Positions 25,763 to 33,533 of a stretch of DNA of 64,000 nucleotides are shown here, piece after piece (positions within the stretch are counted from its first letter, which is position 1; every line of letters starts with the position of its first letter). Origin of the DNA: UBA1845 sp002338715 (GTDB lineage Bacteria > Planctomycetota > Phycisphaerae > UBA1845); assembly GCA_035344155.1 (NCBI GenBank), contig DAORAL010000008.1, positions 78,974 through 142,973 of the forward strand, written 5' to 3'. Under the pieces are notes generated by a model. It was not told where the DNA came from. It ran no database searches and was given only the letters and a program-made list of their open reading frames with translations. Made by a program: the position numbers and the translations under genes.

Positions 25763-26446
25763 GTGGAACATCCGACTGAAAACACAAATGGAAGCAATGG
25801 AGCCGGCGCTGTCGGAATCATGGATCGACTGCGGGTCGCGACGGCCAAGCAGCATGACGACGCGGAAAATCACGAGTTTCAGCAGGCGTTTTTCGCGGGT
25901 CGGCTGACCCAGGATCAGTACGTCCGCTACCTGGTTGAACTGCACCACGTGTACGCCTGCCTGGAAAACCACATCCGATCCGCGTCGAAAGACCGCCCCG
26001 AGCTGGCTCAGGTGGTGGCAGAGGAGAACTACCGCGAAGCCGATCTGGTCGATGACCTGGACTTTTTCGGCGTCGCACCGGGTTCGTCCAACCCGACGCC
26101 AGCCACGGAGACGTTCATGAGCCACACTGAGGTGCTCGCCCGAACCAATCCGATCGCCCTTCTGGGCATGCACTATGTGCTCGAGGGCAGCAACAACGGG
26201 TCGAAGTTCATCTCCCGCAACATCCGCCGGGCGTACGAATTGACCGATCGCGGCGTCCGAACGCTGGATCCTTACGGCAGCGACCAGCGTCAGAAGTGGC
26301 TCGATTACAAACTGCGGATGGGTGAATTGGAATTGTCGCAGGATGAATGTGACGCCCTGGTCCAAGCCGCTCAGTACATGTTCAGCGCGTTGGGACGCGT
26401 TTCATCCGATTTGATGCCGGAGAAACTGCAAAACGTCGGAACCTGA
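25763..26446 (+). CDS. Biliverdin-producing heme oxygenase
   Basis: 227 residues from GTG 25763, placed behind AAAGGA. Heme oxygenase features: a proximal His in ATAKQHDDAENHEF, F-x-x-x-L-x-x-x-Q-Y-V-R-Y-L-V-E-L, and the distal helix motif LGMHYVLEGSNNGSKFI, close to the family LGxxYVLEGSxxGG. The enzyme opens heme to biliverdin, CO and iron with electrons from a reductase. Length suits bacterial HmuO/HemO/BphO types. No phytochrome or iron-uptake gene lies next to it, so whether the point is iron release or pigment supply remains open. Confidence 0.88.
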   Translation: MEHPTENTNGSNGAGAVGIMDRLRVATAKQHDDAENHEFQQAFFAGRLTQDQYVRYLVELHHVYACLENHIRSASKDRPELAQVVAEENYREADLVDDLDFFGVAPGSSNPTPATETFMSHTEVLARTNPIALLGMHYVLEGSNNGSKFISRNIRRAYELTDRGVRTLDPYGSDQRQKWLDYKLRMGELELSQDECDALVQAAQYMFSALGRVSSDLMPEKLQNVGT

Positions 26447-26687
26447 ACGACAGTTAACCGCTTTGATTCTTGACATTATTGGCACGAGTCTTGCCTGCTG
26501 TGTTCTTAGGACGGGTGGTGAGACCGGAGAATCTGATCAGATTTTGGTTTCGCACGCGATTTAGTCTGATAAGATATTTGCAAATCGGCGAACTTGGGCT
26601 AGAACGAAGGTGATTTGCCGATAGCCAAAATGGCTTGGCATCCGTCGATGTCCCAATGTTGGGGCATGCTGTGGGGCATATCCCCAA

Positions 26688-27314
26688 ATGCAGTGGAATG
26701 GCGCAATGGCAATTGTTTCTGCCAACTCAGTCAATCAGCGGTCGGGTTCAGAGTCGCGAGCACTTTGGCGGCACGCGGTTTCTGCGATTGCAAGCCCCCG
26801 CACCATGTGGGCCCTGATGTTGGTCCTCCATGGTCTCGCTATTCCCGGTCTCATTTCGACCATCAGCAACGCGCACAATCTTGTTGATTTGCTCGGTCCG
26901 ATGATTCGGTTGGCGGGTCTCTCGACGTCAGCCGCATTTTTTGTTCTGAAAATCATCGACCTGCCGTGCCTCCGTTTGAACACGGATTGGCGCAGCATCG
27001 TGTGCGTGATCGTGATCATCGGCTTGATGCACGTTGGCGTGATTGATCGGGCGCTCAATGGCGATCTAAGCACCGAAGGCGCGCACATCGGTTTCGTCGT
27101 TTTCGCGGGCATCGTTCGATGGCGGGCAGCCGTTCGCTGGGCATTGAGTCATGTGCTTGGGTTGCTCCTGCCGATTCGCCTGTTGCGGCGACGCGCTGCT
27201 CAGTTTGCTTTCAACATTCACTTACCCCTCACTCGGGTCGATGAAGTCATCGCCCGTATGTATCAAACGATTCTCCCGTCATACTCGGGCCCCCGCGCCC
27301 CACCCCTTTCCTGA
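26688..27314 (+). CDS. Hypothetical multi-pass membrane protein
   Basis: Up to 208 residues from ATG 26688. An ATG six codons later with GGA upstream is equally possible. Four hydrophobic segments are visible: MWALMLVLHGLAIPGLI, a helix near LLGPMIRLAGLSTSAAFFVL, SIVCVIVIIGLMHVGVI and the region GFVVFAGIVRW to LSHVLGLLLPIRLL. The basic C-terminus ends in GPRAPPLS. It carries the conserved-looking segment KIIDLPCLRLNTDWRSI. No family is assigned. Confidence 0.6.
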   Translation: MQWNGAMAIVSANSVNQRSGSESRALWRHAVSAIASPRTMWALMLVLHGLAIPGLISTISNAHNLVDLLGPMIRLAGLSTSAAFFVLKIIDLPCLRLNTDWRSIVCVIVIIGLMHVGVIDRALNGDLSTEGAHIGFVVFAGIVRWRAAVRWALSHVLGLLLPIRLLRRRAAQFAFNIHLPLTRVDEVIARMYQTILPSYSGPRAPPLS

Positions 27315-27569
27315 CTCGAAGACCAAAGTCCGAATCGAGTGGCGACCCATCGCAATCCGGAAAAGATTTCTGTTTTGGCGGATTTCTGATCGTGCTCGAA
27401 TTCAAGACGGCTTTGGATCAAATCCTGACACTCGGCTTGGACGTACAGCGTGCGTTTGGGTGCTGAAGTTGCCCCTTTTTGCTGAGTCGTGTGCTCGACA
27501 TTTGCCTTGGTTTGTTCGCGGTGAACTTGAGCACGTTTGCGATGAGATTTTTTTCGAGGACGGATTCAG

Positions 27570-28883
27570 ATGCATAAATCCTTTGGACTTGGCGCCATGT
27601 TTGGATTGGCCCTTGTCGCATCGACCGCTTTCGCGGTGCCTTTTGAATTGCTGACCGGCGTCGACGAAGGCCGTTGGCCTGGCCCGGGGCGCACGGTCGT
27701 CCCTGTGGCGGGTGGTGGTAACAGCCAACCCGGCACCTTTTATGATGACGATCGTCTGGCAGGCGTTGGAACACAAGGTCCGACCATCACATTCATCGGG
27801 ACGGGGCAACCCTTGCTCGGTCCCAATGAATTCGGCGCGTTGAGTTTCGTATTCAAACGGTCATCGGTACCGCTTGGCAACGGACAGTTCCCGTACATGG
27901 GCATTGATTTTCTTGGTGGCCCACTGCTGGATCTGGACGGAAATGCGGGCGACGCGACGCGCAGTCTCATTCCTGTGGATGGTGAGAATGCGGTCGTCAT
28001 TCCCGAGACCACGAGCATCATCGATCTTGCGATCGACACCGATCTCGGGGCAGTCGATCTTCTCACATTCGATGCGACCGGAACGAGCGAAGGCGGCCCA
28101 GGCGTATCCTGGAAAGTGGGCAATACCGTCAATGTGATGGCCGGCACCGGACCAGACACCACGGAGACGGGGCCGATCAATCCTTTGATTGACACGCGAC
28201 TTGGTTTCGTCACGCAGCATGTCGCGCTGAATGGCGCCACCAACATCTGGCGGATCGAAGATCTGGGATACGAGTTCTGGCAGGACACCCTTCTCGACAA
28301 TTCGGCCAGCGCCGATGAGCTGGGAACATTTCAATTTCTGGGTGCGTTTTCGGGCTGGTACGTCAAACGTGATCCAATAACACGCGAGTTCCCAACACTG
28401 ACTGGTGCAGGCATCGGACAGACGCCTTGGCCGGCAGTTGGAACAAACGGACTTGGCGAAACGTTTACAACACCGCCCGGTTTTCCGGCACCAACAGCCA
28501 CAATCACTTCAGGCTGGCCGGCCGACATGTTCGACGCCCCGAACAACGGTGGATCAGGTTCCACCGACCTGGGTTCATATTTTGACAACGTGGTGATTCC
28601 GACGGTCAGTCCGTTTTCAGATGGCTTCGTCTATCTGGAGTCGATCGGCTTCGGAATCAATAACAGCGGTGATCCTGTGTATCTGGATTCGATCGGGTAC
28701 GACATCGTGATCATCGCCCAGGAGGAAAAATCGACTGACCTTTGGGACTACGCGGGCTTGCAGCGATGCATGTCCACGCCCATGGCGGTTGAATGTGCGC
28801 CGTTCGATTTTGATGACGACGCCGACATCGACTCAGATGACTATGTCTCGTTTGAGAAGTTGCTGACGGGACCAAGCGCCTGA
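27570..28883 (+). CDS. Exported protein with dockerin-like C-terminus, paralog of the next gene
   Basis: 437 residues from ATG 27570. Signal peptide MHKSFGLGAMFGLALVASTAFA. The body shares many blocks with the following gene: FELLTGVDEG / FQLVTGVGAG, G-A-L-S-F-V-F-K-R, D-F-L-G-G-P-L-L-D-L-D-G, and L-G-Y-E-F-W-Q-D-T-L. The end is different: no PEP signal but DLWDYAGLQRCMSTPM followed by FDFDDDADIDSDDYVSFEKL, an EF-hand-like calcium-binding pattern typical of planctomycetal dockerin-like tails. It is likely to be secreted and to dock to a partner. No scaffold is visible here. Confidence 0.82.
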   Translation: MHKSFGLGAMFGLALVASTAFAVPFELLTGVDEGRWPGPGRTVVPVAGGGNSQPGTFYDDDRLAGVGTQGPTITFIGTGQPLLGPNEFGALSFVFKRSSVPLGNGQFPYMGIDFLGGPLLDLDGNAGDATRSLIPVDGENAVVIPETTSIIDLAIDTDLGAVDLLTFDATGTSEGGPGVSWKVGNTVNVMAGTGPDTTETGPINPLIDTRLGFVTQHVALNGATNIWRIEDLGYEFWQDTLLDNSASADELGTFQFLGAFSGWYVKRDPITREFPTLTGAGIGQTPWPAVGTNGLGETFTTPPGFPAPTATITSGWPADMFDAPNNGGSGSTDLGSYFDNVVIPTVSPFSDGFVYLESIGFGINNSGDPVYLDSIGYDIVIIAQEEKSTDLWDYAGLQRCMSTPMAVECAPFDFDDDADIDSDDYVSFEKLLTGPSA

Positions 28884-28980
28884 GTTTCGAACGAAGGACA
28901 AAGCGTGAGGGGAAACGGAGAGAGAGCGATCGTGATGTTTACTAAAACGGTTTCTCTTAAATAGAGAGGTTTGAGTTTCA

Positions 28981-30213
28981 ATGATGAACAGGAATTTCAA
29001 TTTCGTTATCGCAGCAGGTGCCGTCATGTTGTCGGCTGGTGCTGCGTTCGCTGATCAGTTTCAACTGGTGACCGGTGTGGGTGCGGGAACGTCGCCCGGT
29101 GCGGCACGTACGGTCACCACCACGTCAGGTGGAAGCAGCAATTTCTTTACCGATGGACAGCGTTTGGGAGGCACCCCGAGTGCGTCACCGATCGGCATCG
29201 CCCCCGGCTCGACGTTTCTTCAAACACCGAATCAGTACGGTTCGCTGAGTTTCATGTTCCGTCGCGGATCGATCAACTTCGGCGGCCCGGCAACTCCGTT
29301 CCTCAGCGTCGATTACCTTGGCGGACCGTTGCTTGACCTCGATGGCGACCTGGGTAACGGAAGCCGCAGCCTGGTTCCCGTTTCCGGCCAATCCGCAGTC
29401 GAGATTCCAGGGACGACGAGCCACATGGATCTGACGTTTGGCGCCGGATCGGTTTCGCTGAACAGCTTCGACGTTAACGGTAACAATGCCGGACTTGGTC
29501 CAGCCGCTCCAGAGCAACTGGTCACCGTCAACACCTTGGCGGGTACGTCAACGACAGGAACTCCGGGTTCCGCGATCAACCCTTCGATCGATGATCGTAG
29601 CGGGACGGCGACTTCATTCCTCGGACTCTCGGGAACACTCGGTGGCGTCACACGGGTTGAGGGCCTTGGATATGAATTCTGGCAGGACACGCTTTCAGCA
29701 ACCTCATCGTCCGCCGACGAATTGGGCACCGCTCAGTTCATGGGCGAAATGCGCGGCTGGAAGATCGAGCGCGACATCAACGGCAACTTCCCGACGCTTG
29801 CGGGCGAAGGTCTTGGTTCAACGATCTGGTCAGCCGTCGACACCTCGCAGGTTGGCAACAGCTTCAACAATGCCATCGGAGCGGGCACGTCGACGATCGT
29901 CAACGGAAACCCCAATGACGACTTCAGCGCTCCCGGTAACGGTGGACTGGACCTGACCGATTTTGGAGGCGACCTCGGTGCGTATCTCGATCACATCGCA
30001 GCCACTGCGATCGATCCGAACTCACAGAGCTTCGTCTACTTTGAAGGTGCAGGATTCGGCATCAACAATCCTGAAGACCCGGTGTTCTATGACTCATCCG
30101 GATGGGACGTTGTGTTGATTGCCCAGTCGGCGCCGGTTCCGGAACCCGCCAGCTTGGTTTTGATCCTGGCTGGTTGCGCCGGAATTCTTGGTTCCCGCAA
30201 GCGCAGGAACTAA
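28981..30213 (+). CDS. PEP-CTERM protein, paralog of the preceding gene
   Basis: 410 residues from the first of two ATGs at 28981. Signal peptide (FNFVIAAGAVMLSAGAAFAD) followed by a body homologous to the gene upstream (SADELGTxQFxGxxxGW, LTDFGGDLGAYLDHI, EGAGFGINNPEDPVFYDSSGWD). The C-terminus is an exosortase signal: VPEPASLVLILAGCAGILGSRKRRN. The adjacent genes most likely arose by tandem duplication and then acquired different sorting tails. The function of the shared body is not recognised. Confidence 0.88.
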   Translation: MMNRNFNFVIAAGAVMLSAGAAFADQFQLVTGVGAGTSPGAARTVTTTSGGSSNFFTDGQRLGGTPSASPIGIAPGSTFLQTPNQYGSLSFMFRRGSINFGGPATPFLSVDYLGGPLLDLDGDLGNGSRSLVPVSGQSAVEIPGTTSHMDLTFGAGSVSLNSFDVNGNNAGLGPAAPEQLVTVNTLAGTSTTGTPGSAINPSIDDRSGTATSFLGLSGTLGGVTRVEGLGYEFWQDTLSATSSSADELGTAQFMGEMRGWKIERDINGNFPTLAGEGLGSTIWSAVDTSQVGNSFNNAIGAGTSTIVNGNPNDDFSAPGNGGLDLTDFGGDLGAYLDHIAATAIDPNSQSFVYFEGAGFGINNPEDPVFYDSSGWDVVLIAQSAPVPEPASLVLILAGCAGILGSRKRRN

Positions 30214-30233
30214 CCCACGATTTGGATCGTCTG

Positions 30234-30266
30234 CCGGGCGGGGAAATGTCCTCGCCCGGTGGGCTT
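30234..30266 (+). terminator. Hairpin terminator behind the PEP-CTERM gene
   Basis: CCGGGCG (30234-30240) pairs with CGCCCGG (30253-30259), extended by GGA/TCC, 20 bases past the stop codon. It is followed only by a short T stretch (GGGCTTTG), so termination may be partial. Confidence 0.55.
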
Positions 30267-30299
30267 TGATTCGCAAGGATGCGAGCAATCGAGGTTGTC

Positions 30300-31100
30300 A
30301 TGAAATCGAAAACAAACAAGTACGGTTTCACGCTGGTTGAACTTTTGGTGGTGGTCAGCATCATCGCGCTGCTCATCTCAATCCTGCTTCCATCGTTGAA
30401 GCGGGCGCGGGATCAGGCCAAGCAGGTGGTCTGCGCCAGCCAGCAGAAGCAGATCGCCAATGCGCTCTGGAACTATTGGACTGAAAACGAAGGCCACATT
30501 CCCGAAGTGATTTCACCGATGACCAATGGCGTTGGCGCCGATGGATTCGGAGATCAATCCATTTCCGATGAAGACATCGACCCGTTTTACAATCCCAAGC
30601 GTGGCTACCCTGAAGTCCCCTCAAAAACCGTCTGGGCACAGTCTCTTCCCAACGTGCTGATGCCCACCCACATGGGCGAAGACGAGAAGGCGTTTCGTTG
30701 CCCTGCCGCCATTGTGGGCTGGCCTCGAAATGAAAAGCCGTTTCGCATGACCTATCGCTGCGCAGCGGCCAACCAGCCGAACGGTGACGAAAACCTCAAC
30801 GAAGAAAGCCCTTATTTCAAGGAGCACTTCGGATTCATGGACGGCCGCATCTACAAAATACCGAAACCGGCCAAGCAGAAAGGCAAAGATCCAATCGCAA
30901 TCATTCGCTTTGCTGAGGATCAGGCAGCCGCACGCGGGACGTTCCTTCGCGACATGGTCAGACCGGTCGGTCCGGAACTCATCGGTCCGCACAATGGCGG
31001 CAATGTTGTGATCAACAAACGCATGGAAGTGGAAGTTCGCAGCAAGAAAACGATCAACGAAGATCTTGCGCCGGCAGGTACGGGAGCGGTGAAGTTCTAA
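30300..31100 (+). CDS. Prepilin-type N-terminal domain protein (pseudopilin-like)
   Basis: 266 residues from ATG 30300, six bases behind GAGG. An earlier in-frame ATG adds only seven residues. The start MKSKTNKYGFTLVELL has the type IV prepilin signature: cleavage after Gly, Phe+1 and Glu+5, and a hydrophobic helix VVVSIIALLISILLPSL. The domain behind it holds G-N-V-V-I-N-K-R-M-E near the end, as in the large planctomycetal family of type II-like pseudopilin proteins. Its partner pilus or secretion machinery is not encoded in the window. Only 86 bases separate it from the upstream PEP-CTERM gene, so co-expression is possible. Confidence 0.9.
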   Translation: MKSKTNKYGFTLVELLVVVSIIALLISILLPSLKRARDQAKQVVCASQQKQIANALWNYWTENEGHIPEVISPMTNGVGADGFGDQSISDEDIDPFYNPKRGYPEVPSKTVWAQSLPNVLMPTHMGEDEKAFRCPAAIVGWPRNEKPFRMTYRCAAANQPNGDENLNEESPYFKEHFGFMDGRIYKIPKPAKQKGKDPIAIIRFAEDQAAARGTFLRDMVRPVGPELIGPHNGGNVVINKRMEVEVRSKKTINEDLAPAGTGAVKF

Positions 31101-31447
31101 CGGCGATTTGAATTGCGGAACGCTGATCCAGCTCACTGCCAATCAGCATGAGTCTCATCTGCAATCTGCATGAACTTGTCAGGGATCTCACGTATCCTGA
31201 TCGGTTGAATGCTGCCCAGTGTACGATCCGCGAACACTTCCCCCTTCATTTCCAGGTTCTTGCCACGACTCTCCGGATCGCCGGACCAACCTCTTCTGGT
31301 CCGCACCCGCTCCGCACCCCCAGTTAAATTGTGCAAAGTTGCCTTACCGCGATAGACTACCGTCGGATTATCGTAGTTACTTTCGTGTGGGGATCGTGTA
31401 TAGATTCGTGCACGTGGATGGTTCGATTTCGACGGGAGACGCAGCCG
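31101..31447. other. Intergenic region upstream of the MoxR gene
   Basis: The region should carry the promoter of the moxR/DUF58/VWA operon. TTCGTGTGG and TCGTAGTTAC motifs occur near 31,370, but no clear -35/-10 pair is confirmed. A long open frame on the opposite strand overlaps it and the MoxR gene, and is treated as an artefact. Confidence 0.4.
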
Positions 31448-32464
31448 ATGGCCACAACGATTGACCCAGCCGTGGAAAAAGCCACACAGGCATTTCGAGA
31501 AAAGTTTCAAGCCGTTCGAAACGAAATCGGGAAGGCCATCGTGGGGCACAACGACATCGTCGAAGGTGTGCTGACCTGCCTGTTCGTCGGCGGTCACGTG
31601 CTGCTCGAAGGCGTCCCGGGGTTGGGCAAGACTTATCTCGTCCGTACGCTCTCCGAAGCCGTAAACCTCCCCTTCTCGCGAATCCAGTTCACCCCCGACC
31701 TGATGCCCGCGGACATCATCGGAACCAACATCATCACCGAAGACCCCGATACGGGTCGCCGGCAGTTTGAATTTCAAAAGGGACCGCTCTTTTCGCAGAT
31801 TATCCTCGCTGACGAAATCAACCGCGCGACACCCAAAACGCAGTCGGCGATGCTTGAGGCGATGCAGGAACATTCGATCACCGTCGGCGGGACGCACTAC
31901 CGCCTTGACGAACCGTTCCTCGTGCTCGCCACCCAGAACCCGATCGAACAGGAAGGCACGTATCCCCTCCCGGAAGCGCAGCTCGACCGGTTTCTTTTCA
32001 AACTCGTGGTTGACTATTCGACGAAGGACGAACTCAAAACGATTCTCGATCGCACGACCACCGGTTACAAAGCCGACGTGCAAGCCATCATGAGTGGTGA
32101 AGAAATTCTCGCCGCACAAAGACTCGTCCGCCGCATTGTGATGGCCCCCCACGTTCAGGACTATGCCATTCGCGTTTCGATGGCGACGCATCCAGGTGGG
32201 CCTTATGCCATCGATGCCACGCAGAAATACATTCGCTGGGGTGCAAGTCCGCGTGGCGCGCAGGCGCTGACGTTGTCGGCCAAGCTCGCGGCGATGCTCG
32301 ACGGTCGTTACAACGCCAGCTTCAGCGATGTGCAGAGGATGGCTATCCCATCGCTGCGCCATCGCGTGCTCTTGAACTTTGAAGGCGAAGCGGAAGGCAT
32401 TTCCGTGGACTCGGTAATCAAGGAAATCATTGAAAAGACGCCCACGATGGCCGAAGCGGCGTAG
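31448..32464 (+). CDS. MoxR-family AAA+ ATPase
   Basis: 338 residues from ATG 31448. Walker A GVPGLGKT, Walker B ILADEINRAT, sensor LATQNPIEQEGTYPLPEAQLDRF and the FKLVVDYSTKDEL region match MoxR proteins closely. Residues 1-40 form a helical lead (EKATQAFREKFQAVRNEIGKAIVGH). MoxR ATPases act as chaperones for metal-cofactor insertion or assembly of VWA-containing complexes. The two downstream genes encode exactly such partners, so it forms the usual MoxR-DUF58-VWA set, with the DUF58 gene 83 bases on. Confidence 0.93.
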   Translation: MATTIDPAVEKATQAFREKFQAVRNEIGKAIVGHNDIVEGVLTCLFVGGHVLLEGVPGLGKTYLVRTLSEAVNLPFSRIQFTPDLMPADIIGTNIITEDPDTGRRQFEFQKGPLFSQIILADEINRATPKTQSAMLEAMQEHSITVGGTHYRLDEPFLVLATQNPIEQEGTYPLPEAQLDRFLFKLVVDYSTKDELKTILDRTTTGYKADVQAIMSGEEILAAQRLVRRIVMAPHVQDYAIRVSMATHPGGPYAIDATQKYIRWGASPRGAQALTLSAKLAAMLDGRYNASFSDVQRMAIPSLRHRVLLNFEGEAEGISVDSVIKEIIEKTPTMAEAA

Positions 32465-32547
32465 GGTGGGCATGGCCCATCATTTCGTACACATTCAATC
32501 GGCGGACGGTCTCGACATCCTGCCGCTCCAATTGGTAATGACTTCTG

Positions 32548-33450
32548 ATGGTGACACCCGCAATCTCCAAGACAGAGAACTTGCTCGATCCCGAATTCAT
32601 CGTTCGACTTGAACGGTTGGAGATGGTGTCGAAAAAGATCTTTCGCGGATCGATGCGCGGTGAGCGGCGCAGCCGACGGCGCGGTGAGTCAGCCGAATTT
32701 GCGGACCATCGCAATTACGTTGTGGGTGACGACCTGCGGTTTCTCGATTGGAACGTGTACGCACGCCTTGAACGACTTTTCATCAAGCTCTTTCTTGAAG
32801 AGGTCGATCTCCACGTCAACATCATGGTCGATGTCTCCAAAAGCATGGCCTGGGGAAAGCCTGAAAAAGGTCGATACGCCAGGCAGATTGCGGCGGCTCT
32901 TAGCTATGTCGGATTGGCCAACAATGATCGGGTCAGTCTGTACAGCTACGCGAATGGACTCGTCGGCGAGTTGGCGGGCCTGCGCGGTAAGCGACTGCTG
33001 CCGAAAGTGCTGGACCATCTGCAATCCGTCGAGTGCGACGGCATCAGCGACTTTCACACGGCATGCAAACAATTTTCATTGCGACATTCGCAACCGGGAA
33101 TCCTGATTGTCCTGAGCGATTTTTTCGACAAGGGCGGATATGAAGCCGGTCTGCGTTTGCTGCTCGGGCGCAAGTCGGACGTGTACTGTATCCAGGTGCT
33201 CTCGCCCGATGAACTCGAACCGCAGCTTTCCGGTGAATTGCGGTTGACGGACGTTGAAGATGACGACGTCGCCGAAGTCAGCATGAGTCGGGCCCTGATC
33301 AATCGCTACAAGCAAAACCTCGCTGCGTACTGTCGCGGGTTGCAGGACTATTGCACGCGCCGCGGGATGACCTACGCCATGACGTGCAGCGATGTCCCGT
33401 TTGACCAGGTTGTGTTGAACGTCTTGAGGCGTCGCGGGTTATTCAAATGA
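32548..33450 (+). CDS. DUF58 protein
   Basis: 300 residues from ATG 32548. GTG one codon later is also usable. Typical DUF58 elements: R-G-E-S-x-E-F-A-D-H-R-x-Y-x-x-G-D-D-x-R-x-L-D-W-N-V-Y-A-R (about 45-75), then a von Willebrand-like half with VDVSKSMAWG, a metal-site D-x-S-x-S, and LIVLSDFFDKGG. DUF58 proteins work with MoxR and VWA membrane proteins in assembly or stress-tolerance complexes. Its stop codon overlaps a 28-codon frame. Confidence 0.92.
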   Translation: MVTPAISKTENLLDPEFIVRLERLEMVSKKIFRGSMRGERRSRRRGESAEFADHRNYVVGDDLRFLDWNVYARLERLFIKLFLEEVDLHVNIMVDVSKSMAWGKPEKGRYARQIAAALSYVGLANNDRVSLYSYANGLVGELAGLRGKRLLPKVLDHLQSVECDGISDFHTACKQFSLRHSQPGILIVLSDFFDKGGYEAGLRLLLGRKSDVYCIQVLSPDELEPQLSGELRLTDVEDDDVAEVSMSRALINRYKQNLAAYCRGLQDYCTRRGMTYAMTCSDVPFDQVVLNVLRRRGLFK

Positions 33451-33533
33451 TGTGGATTGTTTCAATTCTACCCGTCCTTGATTCATTCGTGGCGCTGATC
33501 GCCGATCATGCCCGCGTGGAGAACAGTCGGTGA
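33447..33533 (+). CDS. 28-codon ORF bridging DUF58 and VWA genes
   Basis: ATG 33447 overlaps the DUF58 stop (ATGA). The ORF ends in TGA at 33531-33533, and the next gene's GTG at 33530 overlaps it (GTGA). The peptide MMWIVSILPVLDSFVALI then continues for ten residues, hydrophobic at first and polar at the end. Whether it makes a stable protein is unknown. Its likely task is passing ribosomes from one gene to the next. Confidence 0.4.
   Translation: MMWIVSILPVLDSFVALIADHARVENSR

Noticed and set aside
31133..32473. 446-codon open frame on the minus strand
   Set aside because: Antisense to the well-supported MoxR gene; His/Arg-rich composition typical of a frame opposite a coding strand.
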